A stretch of 64,000 nt of DNA from Apostichopus japonicus (GCF_037975245.1 NC_092578.1:8089501-8153500); one strand, 5' to 3'; counted from the first letter of the stretch, positions 32,880 to 46,155 are shown. Notes: a model not told the origin generated them from the letters alone. Made by a program: numbers and translations.

Positions 32880-34196
32880 TGATTTCTGCTGAATTCAGCA
32901 GAAGGTTTAGAAATTCGGATTATTTTAATCCGCGTCGGAATATTTTAATCCGATTCCGTCGTAATAGCAAAGGAATTGTTTTGGTTTATCTGGGGCGGCA
33001 AATCGTTTCTGATGTTTAAACCGAATGGTGCCGTGGTCTTTAGGTTTAGTTCCCAGAAATTTACTTTTCCTTTCCTAGATTTATCTGTCCAAGAATCGTT
33101 CTGGTCAATGGCAATAACACGCAAATTTTCAATTGAACGATTTTGGAGATTGAAGTGATTTGCAACAGGTTGGTTGATCTTTTTTGTTTTGATCGCCGAT
33201 CTATGTTATGTCATTTTCATTCTAAGAGCGTTTTTTGACTCTCCAATGTATTGTAAGTTACAAATATTGCAGTAGATGAGGTAAATGACATTTTTGGATA
33301 GGCAGTTAATTTTGTGCAGAATTTGGAACGTGTGTTTGGTTTGGTTGCTCTGAAAGGCCACGGTCGAATCGACAAGTAAGCACGTTTTGCAATTTTGTGT
33401 ACAGGGCGATGATCCTGTAGTTTCTGTTTTGCTTTCCCCTAATGGGGTTTCATCCCGAAAGGATGCCCGAACTATTATATCCCGTAGGTTGCTGGGTCTT
33501 TTAAAGGGGATGACAGGTAATTCTGGGAAAACTGATTTCAGGCGTTCGGTGCCTTAAAGTAGGTGAACATTCTTCTGAATGATATTAGCCAGTGGTGGGA
33601 GACCAGGGTGGAATTCAGTAACCAATGGTACCCTTTTGGAATTGGTTTGACGAGTTTTGTACGTCAATGTTTCGGTACGGGGTTTGCTTTTAGCCTTTTT
33701 GATGGCATTTTCAATAGTACCCCGAAAATACTGTCTGTTTAGGAGGTGTTGTGACAGTTCTTTAGTGCGTGAATCAAAATCGACTTCAGAGGAGCAAATG
33801 CGTCGAATGCGCAATGCTTGACTGTACGAAATATTTCTGGTACAGTGACGTGGATGGCAACTGCTTGGTAAGAGGTAGTTGTGCTTTTTCGTGGGTTTAT
33901 TGAACAAGTCTGTTTCGAGTGAACCATTTTGTAGTGTCACAGTGGTGTCCAGGATGTGAACGCCATATCCAGAAAAATCAGCAGTAAATTTCATAGTGTG
34001 ATGAAACGAGTTGATGTCATCACTGAAGAGTTTCAGATTTACCTCACCGTGGGTCCATATCTTAAAGATATCGTCAATGAAACGTAACCACGTGTGTGGT
34101 TTCAAGTTTTGTCGAGATAGAAATTGTTTCTCAAGGATTCCCATAAAGATGTTGGCAAAAGACGGTGCCATTTTGGTACCCATTGCGGTGCCATGA
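32880..34196 (-). pseudogene. Penelope RT (C-terminal half) plus GIY-YIG endonuclease, with stops
   Basis: Starts GTAMGTKMAPSFANIFMG (Penelope RT conserved block), then RFIDDIFKIW with the catalytic Asp pair, VHILDTTV and SSCHPRHCTRNISYSQALR. The RT part ends at a TAA at 33554-33556. Translation continues after it in the same frame through PVIPFKRPSNLRDIIVRA and a Cys pair. Next come VIYLIYCNICNLQYIGES (GIY-YIG-type motif) and NHFNLQNRS, with at least one more stop near 33215. The N-terminal RT half is missing. Confidence 0.85.
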
Positions 34197-34211
34197 ATTT
34201 GGAGGTGTTTG

Positions 34212-34215
<4 letters not shown>

Positions 34216-34272
<57 letters not shown>

Positions 34273-34274
34273 TT
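34216..34274. repeat. (TA)n microsatellite at the truncated end of Penelope-like element 1
   Basis: TA repeats broken once by ATG. They abut the point where the Penelope RT frame is lost. Confidence 0.95.
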
Positions 34275-34299
34275 AAATTTATTTATTATATATATTTTT

Positions 34300-35783
34300 A
34301 TTTCAAATTCCACTCTGAAATATGATCATACCATAGTTAATAAATTGGAACCCTAGCAATCGGAATCCACAATAATGTGTAGCCTCAAAGATGATTACCG
34401 TTTGAGGAACATTATTATATCCATAGATGACTATACTTCCCTCCCTGTCCCTAGGCTCCTCCTCAACCGAAGTCCCACCCAAAGTAAACTAAGCGTCATC
34501 CAAGTTAAGGGCTTGTTCTAGAATTTTTAATCGACCTATGTATGCACTTTTAACAGTCGAGCTCTGTCACGCTCTTACACAAAGTTGTTTATGACATGGT
34601 TTGGGCTACTACCTATTGAATCAATGCCTTAATCTAACAAAACCAGCAGGATATGATTGAGATAATACTGGAGTGAATCTATTATTGACATACCACTTGC
34701 TGTTGTCAGAATACCGTTCTGGGTCAGCGATTTGGGTTGTTCCCTGTTTTATAACATTCTTAGAAACGCTGGACAAAAGTGTGCTTTGATCATGAAAAGG
34801 AATACGTTTGAACCATTTCCTTTCGAATATAACGATCTCAATGAAAAGAACAATGGTACCGTAACTAACTTTTGAAAAGCTCTCAGATCGCACGATAGTG
34901 TCAAATGAAGTTCAAACCCACCACATTTACCGAAAGGTGCTTGAAAGGTAAATTCCACATTAGTGTTATTGTGGGAACCTTCCATGCATTCTCTTATTTC
35001 CTTTCTATATCTTTTCGAGTAAAACACATGCACCACACGATGTGAACACTTTACATGTTATTGCTTTATCGTTATGAAATTACGGTGGACCTGCAGAAGG
35101 ATATTGAAAAAGTAGATTGCTAAGTCAAAAGTCTTGACTTATGTCTTTTTTTAATTTTTTCTCTATCTCTCTCGAAATTTCAACTTTTCATATCAAAATT
35201 TTTACTTTTGATCTCAACATTTACAAGGCCGGGTCTCAACGGTTCTATCTATAGACGTCAATCCTATACTGAAGTTAACATCGTTCTCAAATGTGTTCCT
35301 CTTCGCGCCAGTAGTTAGCAAGAGCGAGAGAGATAACAGTTTGATGCTGGCTGTATATAACGCTTATTGAAGTTTACACTGGAAGCTTATCATAAACAAT
35401 TTCAAATATGTAACAAGCGGTATGAACCAAAATAAAAACACAAAACCACGCTATACATTACACTTGAAAGTAAAAACACTTGAATGTAAACACTTGAAAG
35501 TATTTCACATGTCACAGCAGCTTGTGAGGCTACAGGGAAGGTTAATTAATGGATGGTGATTTAGAAATATAATAACATGCTTGCTGCACATGGGAAAGAC
35601 TGCTAGAGCCATGGGTTGCACATGAAAAATGTAGTCATCATTTTTGAAAACACGGTTAGACTGACTTAGAGCATATTTGTGACCCTCTTTACCATTTATA
35701 ATGCTACATGGTTTCTTCATCATCCGTCATTTTGGATGTTGACATCTGGATTTTGGTAATTGTATATTGCACATGCAGTAGCA
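34300..35783. other. No recognised gene
   Basis: AT-rich sequence with no family motif or ordered repeat that I can see. Confidence 0.55.
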
Positions 35784-36024
35784 TATATGGACACTGCGAA
35801 GTTTTGACACCTAAGCCTTAAAACACCCCAAAACATGTAACTTCCTTTTATTGACAAATATGTAAGTACTTACTTGCACACAGGTAACTTTGGAGAGAAA
35901 ATAGCTGTAGCTTCATAGTGTTTCGTGAAATTGGCTTTTGCTGTAGGTTGTCATGGTGAAATCGTGTATTTCTTAGGGGTGTCCGAACTTGGTAGTGTTC
36001 CGAACTTCGCAATACTGACTATAC
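35784..36024. mobile_element. MITE copy 1 with GGACACTGCGAAGTT-type inverted ends
   Basis: Left end TATGGACACTGCGAAGTTTT; right end, reverse complemented, TAGTCAGTATTGCGAAGTTC. About 240 bp, in the opposite orientation to the copy at 50624-50860. Shared interior words include CCTAAGCCTTAAAACACCCC and TGTAGGTTGTCATGGTGAAA. TA at the edges suggests a Tc1/mariner-type target, not proven. No coding capacity. Confidence 0.78.
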
Positions 36025-36104
36025 ATGTTTGCACAAATGATAAGGGAATGCTCATTTTTTATTCCTTGCCGAAGGCTGAAGGAATTTATGCGATGGTGAT
36101 GGCG

Positions 36105-36155
36105 TGCGTGTGTGTGTGTGCGTGCGTGGGCGTGTGTGTGTGCGTACGTGTGAGA
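36105..36155. repeat. GT-rich simple repeat
   Basis: GTGCGTGTGTGTGTGTGCGT-type run. Confidence 0.9.
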
Positions 36156-36651
36156 CGCTTTAACTTGTATGCACGATAACTCTACAAGGGAATCACCGAT
36201 CATTACCATACTTGGTGGGTGGGTGGCCCATAATGACTAAATGAAACCTATTGATTTTGGTGCTCATATCATAAATATTAATGAGGTCACAGGGCCAAAC
36301 GTGAAAAACTCCAAATTGCAATAACTTGGCTACTATTAGTCGGAATTTCGTCAAACTTGGAATGATGATATTGGTAGATAGTCTTCACACACTGATATTT
36401 TATGCAATTGATATCATGCATATTTATGAGGGGGCAGCTTAGCAATATTTGGTATGTAAAGTTTGTATGCACGATAACTCAACAAGGGAATGACCGATCA
36501 TTACCATACTTAGTGGGTGGGTGGCCCATAGTGAGTAGATAAACCCTATTGATTTTGGTGCTCATCTCATGAATAATAATGAGGTCACGGGGTCAAACGT
36601 AAAAATCTTCAATGCTAATAACTCCACCACCAAAAGTCAGAATTTATTTAA

Positions 36652-37753
36652 GCGCTTTCTAGTCACTTCGCCCAACAACCATTTCGCCCAACTGCCATTT
36701 CGCCCAACCAGCCTGGTCATTTCGCCCAACCAGCCTGGTCATTTCGCCCAACCAGCATGGTCATTTCGCCCAACCATCATAGTCATTTCGCCCAACCAGC
36801 ATGGTCATTTCGCCCAACCGTGTTGGTCATTTCGCCCAACCTTATTTTTACTAATATTCAGTCAGAATAATATTACCTTTTTCTATTCCACTAGTTCAAT
36901 TTGATTTATTTTGGGTAAGGTTACTTCGTAATAGGTAAATAAAGTGAGGTCCGCTCGATATCGATCGGAGTCTGAGCAGTTATTTCGGGTATAATGGGAG
37001 GATTACACTACTTTAGGCGTTTACGCATACAATGGAAGTAATATTATTATACAAACAAAGGGAAATCGGTGTGGAATAATATAACCGTTTCTATTTCACT
37101 AGTTCAATTTGATTTATTTTGGGTTAAATTGTTGGAAGTTATATTATTATTATATGGAAGTAATATTATTATACAAACAAAGGGGAATCGGTGTGGAATA
37201 ATATAACCTTTTTTTTTATTTCACTAGCTCAAGTTTATTTATTTTGGGTTATATTATTAGTAGTAATAGTAATATTATATGGAAGTTACGTTATTATACA
37301 AACAAAGGGGAATCGGTCTTCATAAAAACCTATCAAACCTAACCCCTAAAACACTGATCCATCCTACTGACTAACAATTCCCGAACGTTTCCATACTAAA
37401 GTTATACAAAGTAAAGGACTTCAAGTTTCCTAATATTCCTTAATATTCGAACGTTTACTATTAAACCTTACCCCTAACACACTGATCGATCCTCAAGTGT
37501 CCTTAATATTCGGTTCGTATCCTGTAACGATTCCCGAACGTTTCCTTTTGAAGTATCATATTTAATCAAGGTTGGGCGAAATGACCAGGCTGGTTGGGCG
37601 AAATGACCAGGCTGGTTGGGCGAAATGACCAGGCTGGTTGGGCGAAATGACCAAGCTGGTTGGGCGAAATGACCAGGCTGGTTGGGCGAAATGGTAAGGT
37701 TGGGCGAAATGGCAGTTGGGCGAAATGGTTGTTGGGCGAAGTGTCCTGCTTCC
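36652..37753. mobile_element. Foldback element with TTTCGCCCAACC minisatellite arms, 1.1 kb
   Basis: The left arm (36660-36842) is eight or so ~22-bp units of the type CATTTCGCCCAACCAGCCTG. The right arm (37568-37742) is the same unit inverted. Arm ends mirror each other exactly in variant order (CACTTCGCCC, CATTTCGCCC-AACTG, and so on). ATTTAA at 36646-36651 and 37754-37759 looks like the target duplication. Removing the element restores the host tandem repeat, whose paralogous unit near 36340 reads GTCGGAATTTCGTCAAACTT at that point. Confidence 0.82.
36865..37315. repeat. Three-fold ~125-bp tandem repeat inside the foldback element
   Basis: Recurring words: TATACAAACAAAGGGGAATC, CACTAGTTCAATTTGATTTA and GGAAGTAATATTATTATAC. 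Three imperfect copies fill most of the loop between the minisatellite arms; no ORF. Confidence 0.75.
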
Positions 37754-38129
37754 ATTTAAACTTGGTATTAATATGTTGATAGATAGCAGGTACATGGTGA
37801 TATATGTTTAAGTTGACATTATGCATATTCATTAGGGGGCGGAGCTTAAGTTTATTTTCACTAAAATAGGTTGTAAACACAGTAACTGAACAACGACAAG
37901 TTGTATTGAGGTCATACTTGGTACATATATGCGCCATAGTGAGTAGAAGAGCCCTAGTGATTTTGGTGCTCATCTCAAGAATATAAATGAGGTCACAGGG
38001 TCAAATGTAAACATTTTCAGAATTGAATCATACTTTGTGTGAAGGTGTTGGTAGATAGTGGGTACATGATAATGTATGTTCAATGTGATATTATGCACAT
38101 TAATTAGGGGCAGGGCTTGAGTTGATTTT

Positions 38130-41100
38130 TGCTAAAAATGGCTTGTAAACATGGTAAGTTAACATCTAAAGTAGGTAGGTCCACAGTCAGTGAAAGAACC
38201 TTGCTGATCATCAATTTAATCAACAACGACGAAAGCTTGGGATTATAATCTCAATTGGCAAGGAACCACAATAAGCCCACTGGCTCTCTGGTTTATTTTG
38301 CTACAGTGTTGTGAAAATACCTCTACATTGAATAAGCTTTTCCATTTTCAATTGCAATATTTGTGTTGGTGTTGCATATATGTGGCCATTTGCTAAAATG
38401 GAGTCTGCGGAAAGAAATAGATTCAAAGCTTACTAGAGAGGTTTTTACTTCCTACATGAACACAACATATCGGTTACCATGAATCACTTAAGATAGTTAA
38501 GCTGTATATTATAATGATGCAATATGACGATCACCTTTTTATGTATTCCTTTTAAGAATCTGTTAAACTTTCATCAATACTTGTTTTCTGTTTCTTCTTT
38601 CTGTGTGAGTTATTCATGACTTGTGTTAAGAAAATGTAACTCTGCAGCAAAGCATAGCATATGAAAATTGACTTGAAGTACCAATCCGGCAATACATCAG
38701 ATGACCTTTGAAGAATGGACTTCACCTAGTGTCTGGTACCATAAAATAAATATCAGCAACAATTATGTGGCTCACAGGTATCTTTCAATGTATGGTAATA
38801 CATCAGCCCCAATAGGAGGAGATTTTTGCATCAAGAACTTTACTTGTGAAGTTCTTATGATAACCAACACATGTCTAACATGGTATTATATTTCTTTCTG
38901 TGAAGTTAGCCTATGAGATATGGGCTCTCTCTACACCGTGTATGCCAATGTATTTACCATATCTGTTCTTTATAAACTCAGTAGTGAGAATATTGTACCC
39001 TACAGCAAAACCATGTGGCTGCTGGGATGCAAGTCTTGCCGTTCCTAAGAATAGTATTTCTTAATGGTTTGTTGCATTGATCCCAAATATGGTAGATTTT
39101 CAAATATGGTCACCTAACTTTGGTTAAACTTCTTCAACTGTTTTTATTTTTTTATTTCTGCCTTTTGACAAACATTTGCGTACATAAAATAAGCACCACC
39201 AGAATATATAGATGAAAAACAAATAATGAACAATATGGCACATGAAGGTCATATCAAAGACTTGAATCAACAGGAATACTGAAAGGATTGATATATTACT
39301 GTTGAAGAAGTCGACTCAAAACTTTGATAACAACAATTAAATTGGAAGATGTTGGTTAACTGGCAGCCACACCGTCGTCACCACACTGCGATGAATCCAA
39401 TGGAGTATCATGGTATCAAGTCACATTTGACAAGGACTTGCTACCTTTATGATTGAAACGTTACTTACCCGTTACTGAGGGAAAAGTTTCTGTGAGGGTT
39501 CCTATCATGTTCTTTCCATCGTTTCTGATATGATAGTAAAATACCACCGGACAATTCTGCAGCACCAAAACTGTATGTGGTGGACCATGGTTGCATCGAA
39601 AAAGGTCGGAAATGAACATGGAATAGTTTCGTCAGTATTGAGTGCAAATATGGTATTGACCTGAAAATGTTCAGTGGAAGTTGCATGACCATAGCTGGCA
39701 TGAGTAGTAACAAGAACACGTATAAATCACAAGAATGGTACTCAACCACAACCCATCTGTGCTGGCAAATATACCCAGTACCATGATGTCATATCTTCTT
39801 TCTTTTTTCTTTTTTTAAGGGGGGGGGGGGTCAGAGAACTGCAAATGCATGAAACATCCTCCTTGTTCTTGGAGCAATCGTGAGTGAAGGTTCGAAAAGG
39901 GATGCTAGATCAGTGAATGCAAAAGGGGGGTTGGTTGGTGGGGACTGTTGGGCATCTTCCTTATAATCGATAGTTTTTGGTTTCCTCAATAAAATATTTG
40001 ATGGGTGAGTGGTCCATAATAAGTAGTGCGCTATTGACTTTGATGCAAATATATTAGATATATGAGGTCAATCTGCTTAGGAATAGCAAGTGCATGCAAG
40101 TGTGGGTAACTATTTGTCCGAATTCTTAATATAAAAAAGTATTATTGATCATGTATATATACTGAAATGCAGTTGTATGTATTTAGCAATGTGACATCAT
40201 GATGATGCACTTATGATTGACCATGTGACTATTACATTAAATAAATTGAATGCGGGCGAATGTTGCAAGTGGGAGGGCAATTCTCTCCCGATAGCTTCCA
40301 AAGCAAAGCAATATATTGAATAATTTGTTTAGATGACATTACTGCTGGATGAGTCTTTCTCATCCAATAATATTATGAAAAATATTAAGAATTAAAATTA
40401 AATGCATGTGTTTTGTACTACTGTGGCAAAAATAAAACGAAATCACAAATTGCTCACTAACTGACAATCACTTCTAATAATAGACAAAAAAAAAAACGGT
40501 TGCACTGGCCTGCTTTGTCAGTCAACCCTAGCTTAGGGTTGAAGCTTATGCGCCGATGGTCAATCAATTTAGATCAGTGAGACCTTCAAAATGCAAGTGG
40601 ATTTCGCAATGTCAAACGTAAATTGTCAATACTTTAGAGTTCATCCCAGCATCCCAGTCGCTTTCTGTAATATCCGACCATCAAAAGTCTCCTTGAATGG
40701 CTTGTAAGGGTCCACGATAGTTATCGTGAAATTCATAACATGTGTGATGAAGTAATAACACAGCACGATAACTATGATCGTGGATCACCATTACCAAGAA
40801 CCAAGATAGTTATCGTGACGACAACGAGAATCGGGTGTATCTGCCTTTGTTTTCATAAAGAAATCATCTGTAACGCGATAAGGAGGGTCAGTTTGTTTTC
40901 CTAGCAACCCTAACAGGTGGCCACGATTGGAAATTACATATCGACGAGGAAGACGGATGAAAAGACATGTTTGATCTTGCGTTTTGTATACTAGCAGTCA
41001 AAGCAAGCTATTTCCCATATATCCTGCCTGTTTGGCTACCTGACATAAGTAAGTAGTTACGGTCAACCTTTGTAATAAAAACGTTATGTGCTAGCTCTGC

Positions 41101-41680
41101 TCATAGATTTCAGTTAATTTCCATCGGGAGTCAAATAAGGGCAAGTTCCCTTTTGTCAATTGTTTTAGTCTCATTTTATACTGCCTCCCCCAAAACACTA
41201 AGACACATTTATTCATCTAATTTATGTATAAGAATAATTACTTTAAGGGGTGAAGCCTTAAGGATATACTTATCACAACTTCGAGTACCTTTGCTGTCAA
41301 TATACTAATGACCATCAAGCAAGTGTTTTACAACTAAGCCGAGAATTAAATAATTAGCCTAAAGTTTTGTGTTTGTTAACATCACATACATATAGTGTGA
41401 CTCAATTTCCGCACCACTACACAAGTTTAAAAAACTAGTTGCGGTTTGAACTTCATTTATTCTATACTGTCTGTATCCCAACTAAAATTGCAACAGTGTT
41501 AACTGTGAAGCCAACAGAAATATTCAAATCCGCAAGGCAACGACATAAATCTTAGGATAGCAGTATGGTTTTGGTAATTTGTGTGTTTTCTTCTCTTGTT
41601 TTTCTTCTTGTTTTTGTTGTTGCTGGAGAGCGGTTGTCTTAAAGATTTACTAAAAGGTAACAAACGATAAGGACTATGAC
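38130..41680. other. No gene recognised upstream of the NXPE-like gene
   Basis: Contains a G run (39820-39832) and an imperfect hairpin at 40711-40784. Any promoter of the NXPE-like gene must lie toward its right end; I could not identify a TATA box with confidence. Confidence 0.5.
40711..40784. repeat. Imperfect hairpin, CCACGATAGTTATCGTG arms
   Basis: TCCACGATAGTTATCGTG at 40711-40728 pairs with CACGATAACTATGATCGTGG at 40764-40783 apart from a 2-nt bulge. The loop is about 35 nt. A third copy of the word, GATAGTTATCGTGACG, follows at ~40805. Function unknown. Confidence 0.6.
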
Positions 41681-44600
41681 ATGGAGACTGATTCATCGAA
41701 GAAAATAATTGGCGGCTTCAAGCTTTTTGTTTATATATTCGTGTTATTCACCTTTCTGTCTTACTGTGGATTACTACCAGGGAAAGGAAACATTGAGACA
41801 ACAATATTTATTCCGCAATCGTATGATTCCTCAAATCGAATATCACCTATGCTCAGATCACATGACGGCGATATTAGTTACGTAGGAGAGTCAGGAAACG
41901 GTATGTATGTGATGTTAGAATTTGCAAACTACTTAGTTTGGTCCGAGTACTTCGGAGTGGATGGATTTACCCGAAACTGATGGGGAATTGAAAAGGATAG
42001 TTTAAAGGAAAATGTAACTTTGGTCATTGAAAGAAGAACATCTACTATATATACTTCCTCGTAAAAATTTTCATGCGATTTCCGCATTGCGTTTTCGAGA
42101 TATCGTCACACAGGTTGGCTTCGAGCTAACTTATAGATTGTAAAATATTCTCAGCACTAAAAACTATTCAATAGCAAACAATAGCAGTGATGCTACATGA
42201 ATATTCTTATACGAATGTGACACAGTAGGATGTAGGGTATAGCACGGGTTAACAACATACTTTAATCTAAGTAGTATACAGCAAAAAGCGTTGAGATGTG
42301 AGAGACAATATTCACATTGGCAGCTGAAGACCGACATGGAAATTTTCCTTGTATTCAGCATACAGATTAATCTTCAACAAAGACAACAGGATTCTTATAC
42401 TCAATTTGGTAAACCTACAAGTCGTACATTAATCATTTTCTGACCAGATTATGCCTCTAGAAACTTAACACTTTGAAGAATTAGTATCTCCCTAACCCTT
42501 CTAGCCATAGACTTGGTTTGGGTGTTAGAATAAAGCTAAAGTACAGATCTATTCAAAAATATTTTAAGAAGGGGGTGCTATTGTAGTATATTACCCAAAT
42601 TTTGGTTCAAATTCTGTTTTTAATCATAAACGGTGGAAATTCTACATTTTGACCTTTTCTTTTTAACAAAATCTAGGCTCCAATTAGAAACAAGCCAGCA
42701 CCTACATGGATGTTCTAGAACAAGCTCAACACATAAAAAAACTACCCTGAGAAGATCAGAGCTATGAAGAATAGAAGATTTGAACTATCATCGCCCAAAA
42801 CCCGTCCAAAAACCGAAAAAAACTTGAAAAACTCTTCATTGATTAAAAAAAATCATATCTTGGGCACCCTAAACCCTTTTTCAAAAATTTAATAAATATT
42901 TTTTATAGGCGTCTTTACAAAAGTAAAGCAATGAATATCGGCATAGCGCCACTAATTCTTTGTAAGAACGATTTGCACAATGCAGGTACGGTGCTGTATG
43001 TGTCTACAGTGTATTGTATATACATGTATTGTTATTCCTATTAGTAATTTGCATCTTTGCAAACATAATTAGCCCACAATTAGTGAACGGTATCAGATAT
43101 GAAATCAATGATTATTACCCTTTCAATTGATATAAAGGTTCTTGTGAAATATATTGATGTAAATGAGTCCAAGAATAATCATTTTCTGCTGTTTACACAC
43201 TGCAAGGTCAAAGGGTTAATTAAGCAGGCGCCGGGAGAATTTTATCCCCTGGTCTCCAAGTTTTTTTCGTCTGGTTTGCCTCTAAAACATGTAACTAGGC
43301 GACAGTTATTCATCGCAAACGGCGCCTGGTCATTTCCCCAACGTTACTAAATCTGCACCTGACTTTTATTTGACACTGAATCTCGACAATTGGAAAATAT
43401 GACGGAAAACTCCGACAACGGAAGCAAAGATATAATACCGAATATTCACAATGATATCGTCCATTCCAATGTTATTAAGCCATGTACAAGTACGTTTCAT
43501 TAGACAACGTTGTGCACAGGAATGTATGCATATATCCTAATGAGGCGGTAACGCACTGATATAGCAGGCTGGTCGGTGGGAGATAAGGTAGATTATAAAC
43601 AAGGTTTCCACAATTGAAATGACAAAATAACATTTGACCTCCACAAAAAACAATAGGCTTCTTTTACTTAACGTGTCACAACTACATACTAAATATGAGA
43701 TTGGACCAAGCTTTCCTTCTTGAGATATCGTGTTTACAAGGTTTTTAAATTTGACCACAGGTGACCCCAAATGACATTTGACCTCAAATAAAAAACAATA
43801 GGGATCTTGAATTCGATGTGTCACATCTACATACTAAATATGAGATTGGTCCAAGCTTCCCTTCTTGAGATATAGTGTTTACAAAATTTTCACAATTTAA
43901 CCCCAGGTAACCCAAACTGACCGACCTTTGACCTATTGAGATACAAGTTTACAAGGCTAGACGTGACACAAACATACACCCCGCACACACACCCACACTC
44001 ATCCGCCTGCATGACTACAAGGTTACGATTCTCATCGATTCGAAAAACACATTTCATTGTAATGAACTGAATTAATTGCTTAAGTTCAGCTTTTGAAATC
44101 ATGGTAAATGTATTATAGTCAACTCGTCACTTTCAAGGTCATCAGTATTGACACCAAATCTGAGCATCTTAAAAACTGCCAAAGGTTTCAAGATTTCCTT
44201 CCTGGTGGTTCTTTATCACTTATATTATTGACATTGACATTGATAATAACATTGAGGGTCATGAATTGAGACAATTCAATGCTTCAGTGAGGAACAATAT
44301 TATAAGGGTCTTAGTAGAAGCTTGATCTGATGATGAAGTTGGAGCATGATTGACCATTATTTGACTTTCATCGCATTTGGGACCAATACTGATGACTGTA
44401 AGATGGCTGAACTTCACTGCTGCCGGCATCCACCTATGGGTAATTTTGTTTAGAGTCACTGATTATATCGGAATAACCGATATCAATTACATGTTTAATG
44501 CAAGTTTAACTTTTGTCTTATCAGATTTAAAAGTGATACCGCGTTCCGAACTATATGTCGTCACAATGGGTTCAACCGGTCCTATTCTACATGACCACCA

Positions 44601-46155
44601 TTTGGTTACGGAATCCAAGCAAGAAAGTAAATGTCGCGTTTATCCTAATACAAGTTCACTCAAGTTGAACGCACAAGTTGGTCAACTCTTTACTTTGACT
44701 ATTGAAATTGACAAAGATGTGCTGATCCAGCAAACTATATTGAGTGTTTTAGCAGTAGGAGAAAATCACATTTTCGCTGCAAATCATCTAAACTTTTCAG
44801 TCGATGGCTCCTTGATGACCTTCACCTATACACCCAAAGTTCCTGGTTTGTACAACCTCTTCGTAGAGGAGATCAATGCAAATGCTCAATTACAAATACC
44901 AGGTAGTCCCTTTCGTCTTGTAGTGGAAGGTGATCCCGTTTACGCCGTTCAGCTCGGTAGAAATGCTGATAAGTTGCCCTCCTGTCAGACTATGCAGTTA
45001 ACACGACCCTCTTGGCTCGATGGCGAATGGATAACTGGAAACATAGCAGGTCTCAAACGAGGAGTTTTACGCAGCGGATGGGTTTTTCAACCAGACTGGT
45101 GTAGTTTTGATATTTTTACCACAAAGGATCTCGCAATAGCGGCGGAAATGACCTCACCTAAAAAAATTGCCGTTTTGGGTTCATCAATTGAACGAGGTAT
45201 TTTCTTTTCTCTTGTCGACTTATTGCTCGCAAAAAAAGAAAAATACAATTTAACTAAATCTGATTTTAGTAAATGCTGGGGCCATGCACAAGTAGAGGTT
45301 GGAAAGTTAACGTTCTTGTACCAGGACTTTCGTATTGTAACTCTTGGAAACTTGAATATGGGTGAAGATGGAAAAGCTGAGATAATCTGTCACGACGAAA
45401 AGATAGCAAAGTCAGGGGATTACGATTTTTTCGATGATGGTATCCGATTTCTCAGAGAGTACCTCTTCGCGGAGTCTGATGATAAATGGCCTGATATTAT
45501 CGTTATACCGATAAGGCAAACAATTCATTTGGAATTACTGCTGAAGGCAATTCCTCCGTCATGGTCTGGAACTATTTATACTCTATATAATTTCTACGTC
45601 CATAGCCGCACATTTCACACTAAGGATGGTCTTGCATCAAGTTACCGAATAGCGGAGAATTTGTTATCTGTGGACAGTCGCATTCAGTTGATCGACGCAT
45701 TTGGTTTAGCATCAGCAATGAGACACAACACGGAGACAGCTCCGCTCATAAAATCAGTGCACACTCATCGATGGTGCAATGAATTAAACGGTGAGATGAG
45801 AGTCTGTGGAAACACACCTGAAATGATAGCTCAGTTGTTATTAGGAAAGGTGATAGCACCAGAAGGGAAGGACGCCTGGTTGAAGACAATTACATCAAAA
45901 CCGAAAATAATGTTTCCCAGACAACTTAAAGTTTGTCAGGATTGTCCGGCATCTTTACTACCTTTTCATATTAAACCTTTTCCAGATTTAACTTGTTACA
46001 TATCGGAAAGTGTTCGTAAAACTTCTTTGGATAAACAAGAGGTTTGGGACGGTACTTTGTGTCCAGCGGAATGCCTCAAGTTGAAACCTGTAGGTACAGA
46101 ACAAACCCAATCCGGTTCCGTTAGTGTGAGGAGTTGTGACGTGAAACTTCTCTGA
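41681..46155 (+). CDS. NXPE-family protein (neurexophilin/PC-esterase-like), two exons
   Basis: Exon 1 is 41681-41900 (ATG; donor GTATGT), exon 2 is 44525-46155 (acceptor TTTTGTCTTATCAG). Exon 1 leaves one base (phase 1) and exon 2 supplies the other two, giving Asp. The predicted product is 616 aa, close to known NXPE lengths. Residues 1-11 are cytosolic, ~12-32 a signal anchor (LFVYIFVLFTFLSYCGLL), so this is a type II membrane protein with a lumenal body. Residues ~75-205 form an Ig/filamin-like domain ending PGSPFRLVVEG. Residues ~215-616 are the NXPE C-terminal domain, related to SGNH/PC-esterases: VLGSSIERG (Ser at 293 or 294) and VHTHRW (His 488). Human NXPE1 has been linked to sialic acid O-acetylation; the role here is inferred, probably glycan acylation in the Golgi. 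An undetected extra exon is possible. Confidence 0.85.
43615..43895. repeat. Two-copy ~135-bp tandem repeat in the NXPE-like intron
   Basis: Shared words ACATTTGACCTC, AAAAAACAATAGG, CTACATACTAAATATGAGAT and CTTCTTGAGATAT recur about 135 bp apart. Non-coding, intronic. Confidence 0.8.

Larger units (their letters stand above)
32735..34200 (-). mobile_element. Penelope-like element 1 (5'-truncated)
   Basis: Contains the C-terminal half of a Penelope RT, a GIY-YIG endonuclease region and a 3' hammerhead motif, all on the minus strand. The 5' end is lost at ~34200 beside (TA)n. Confidence 0.88.
36165..38120. repeat. Degenerate ~290-bp tandem repeat array, split by a foldback insertion
   Basis: Units begin near 36167 and 36463 (TTGTATGCACGATAACTC ... 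GGGTGGGTGGCCCATA ... GATTTTGGTGCTCAT ... AATGAGGTCAC). More diverged units follow after the insertion (about 37754-38120, with GATTTTGGTGCTCATCTCAA at ~37957). The array is non-coding. A stray relative (GGTGAGTGGTCCATAATAAG) sits near 40002. Confidence 0.78.

Noticed and set aside
36569-36904. ORF rich in HFAQPAWSFRPT repeats, and the mirror ORFs at 37474-37973
   Set aside because: Translation of the minisatellite arms of the foldback element. The unit is close to a multiple of three, so the frame stays open by chance.
36569-37745. CRISPR array at the TTTCGCCCAACC repeats
   Set aside because: Units are contiguous without unique spacers, lie in a eukaryotic genome and occur in mirrored arms.
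39465-39749. 94-aa minus-strand ORF with a hydrophobic start resembling a signal peptide
   Set aside because: No conserved motif, no paired exon and no conserved context; the hydrophobic start alone is not enough.
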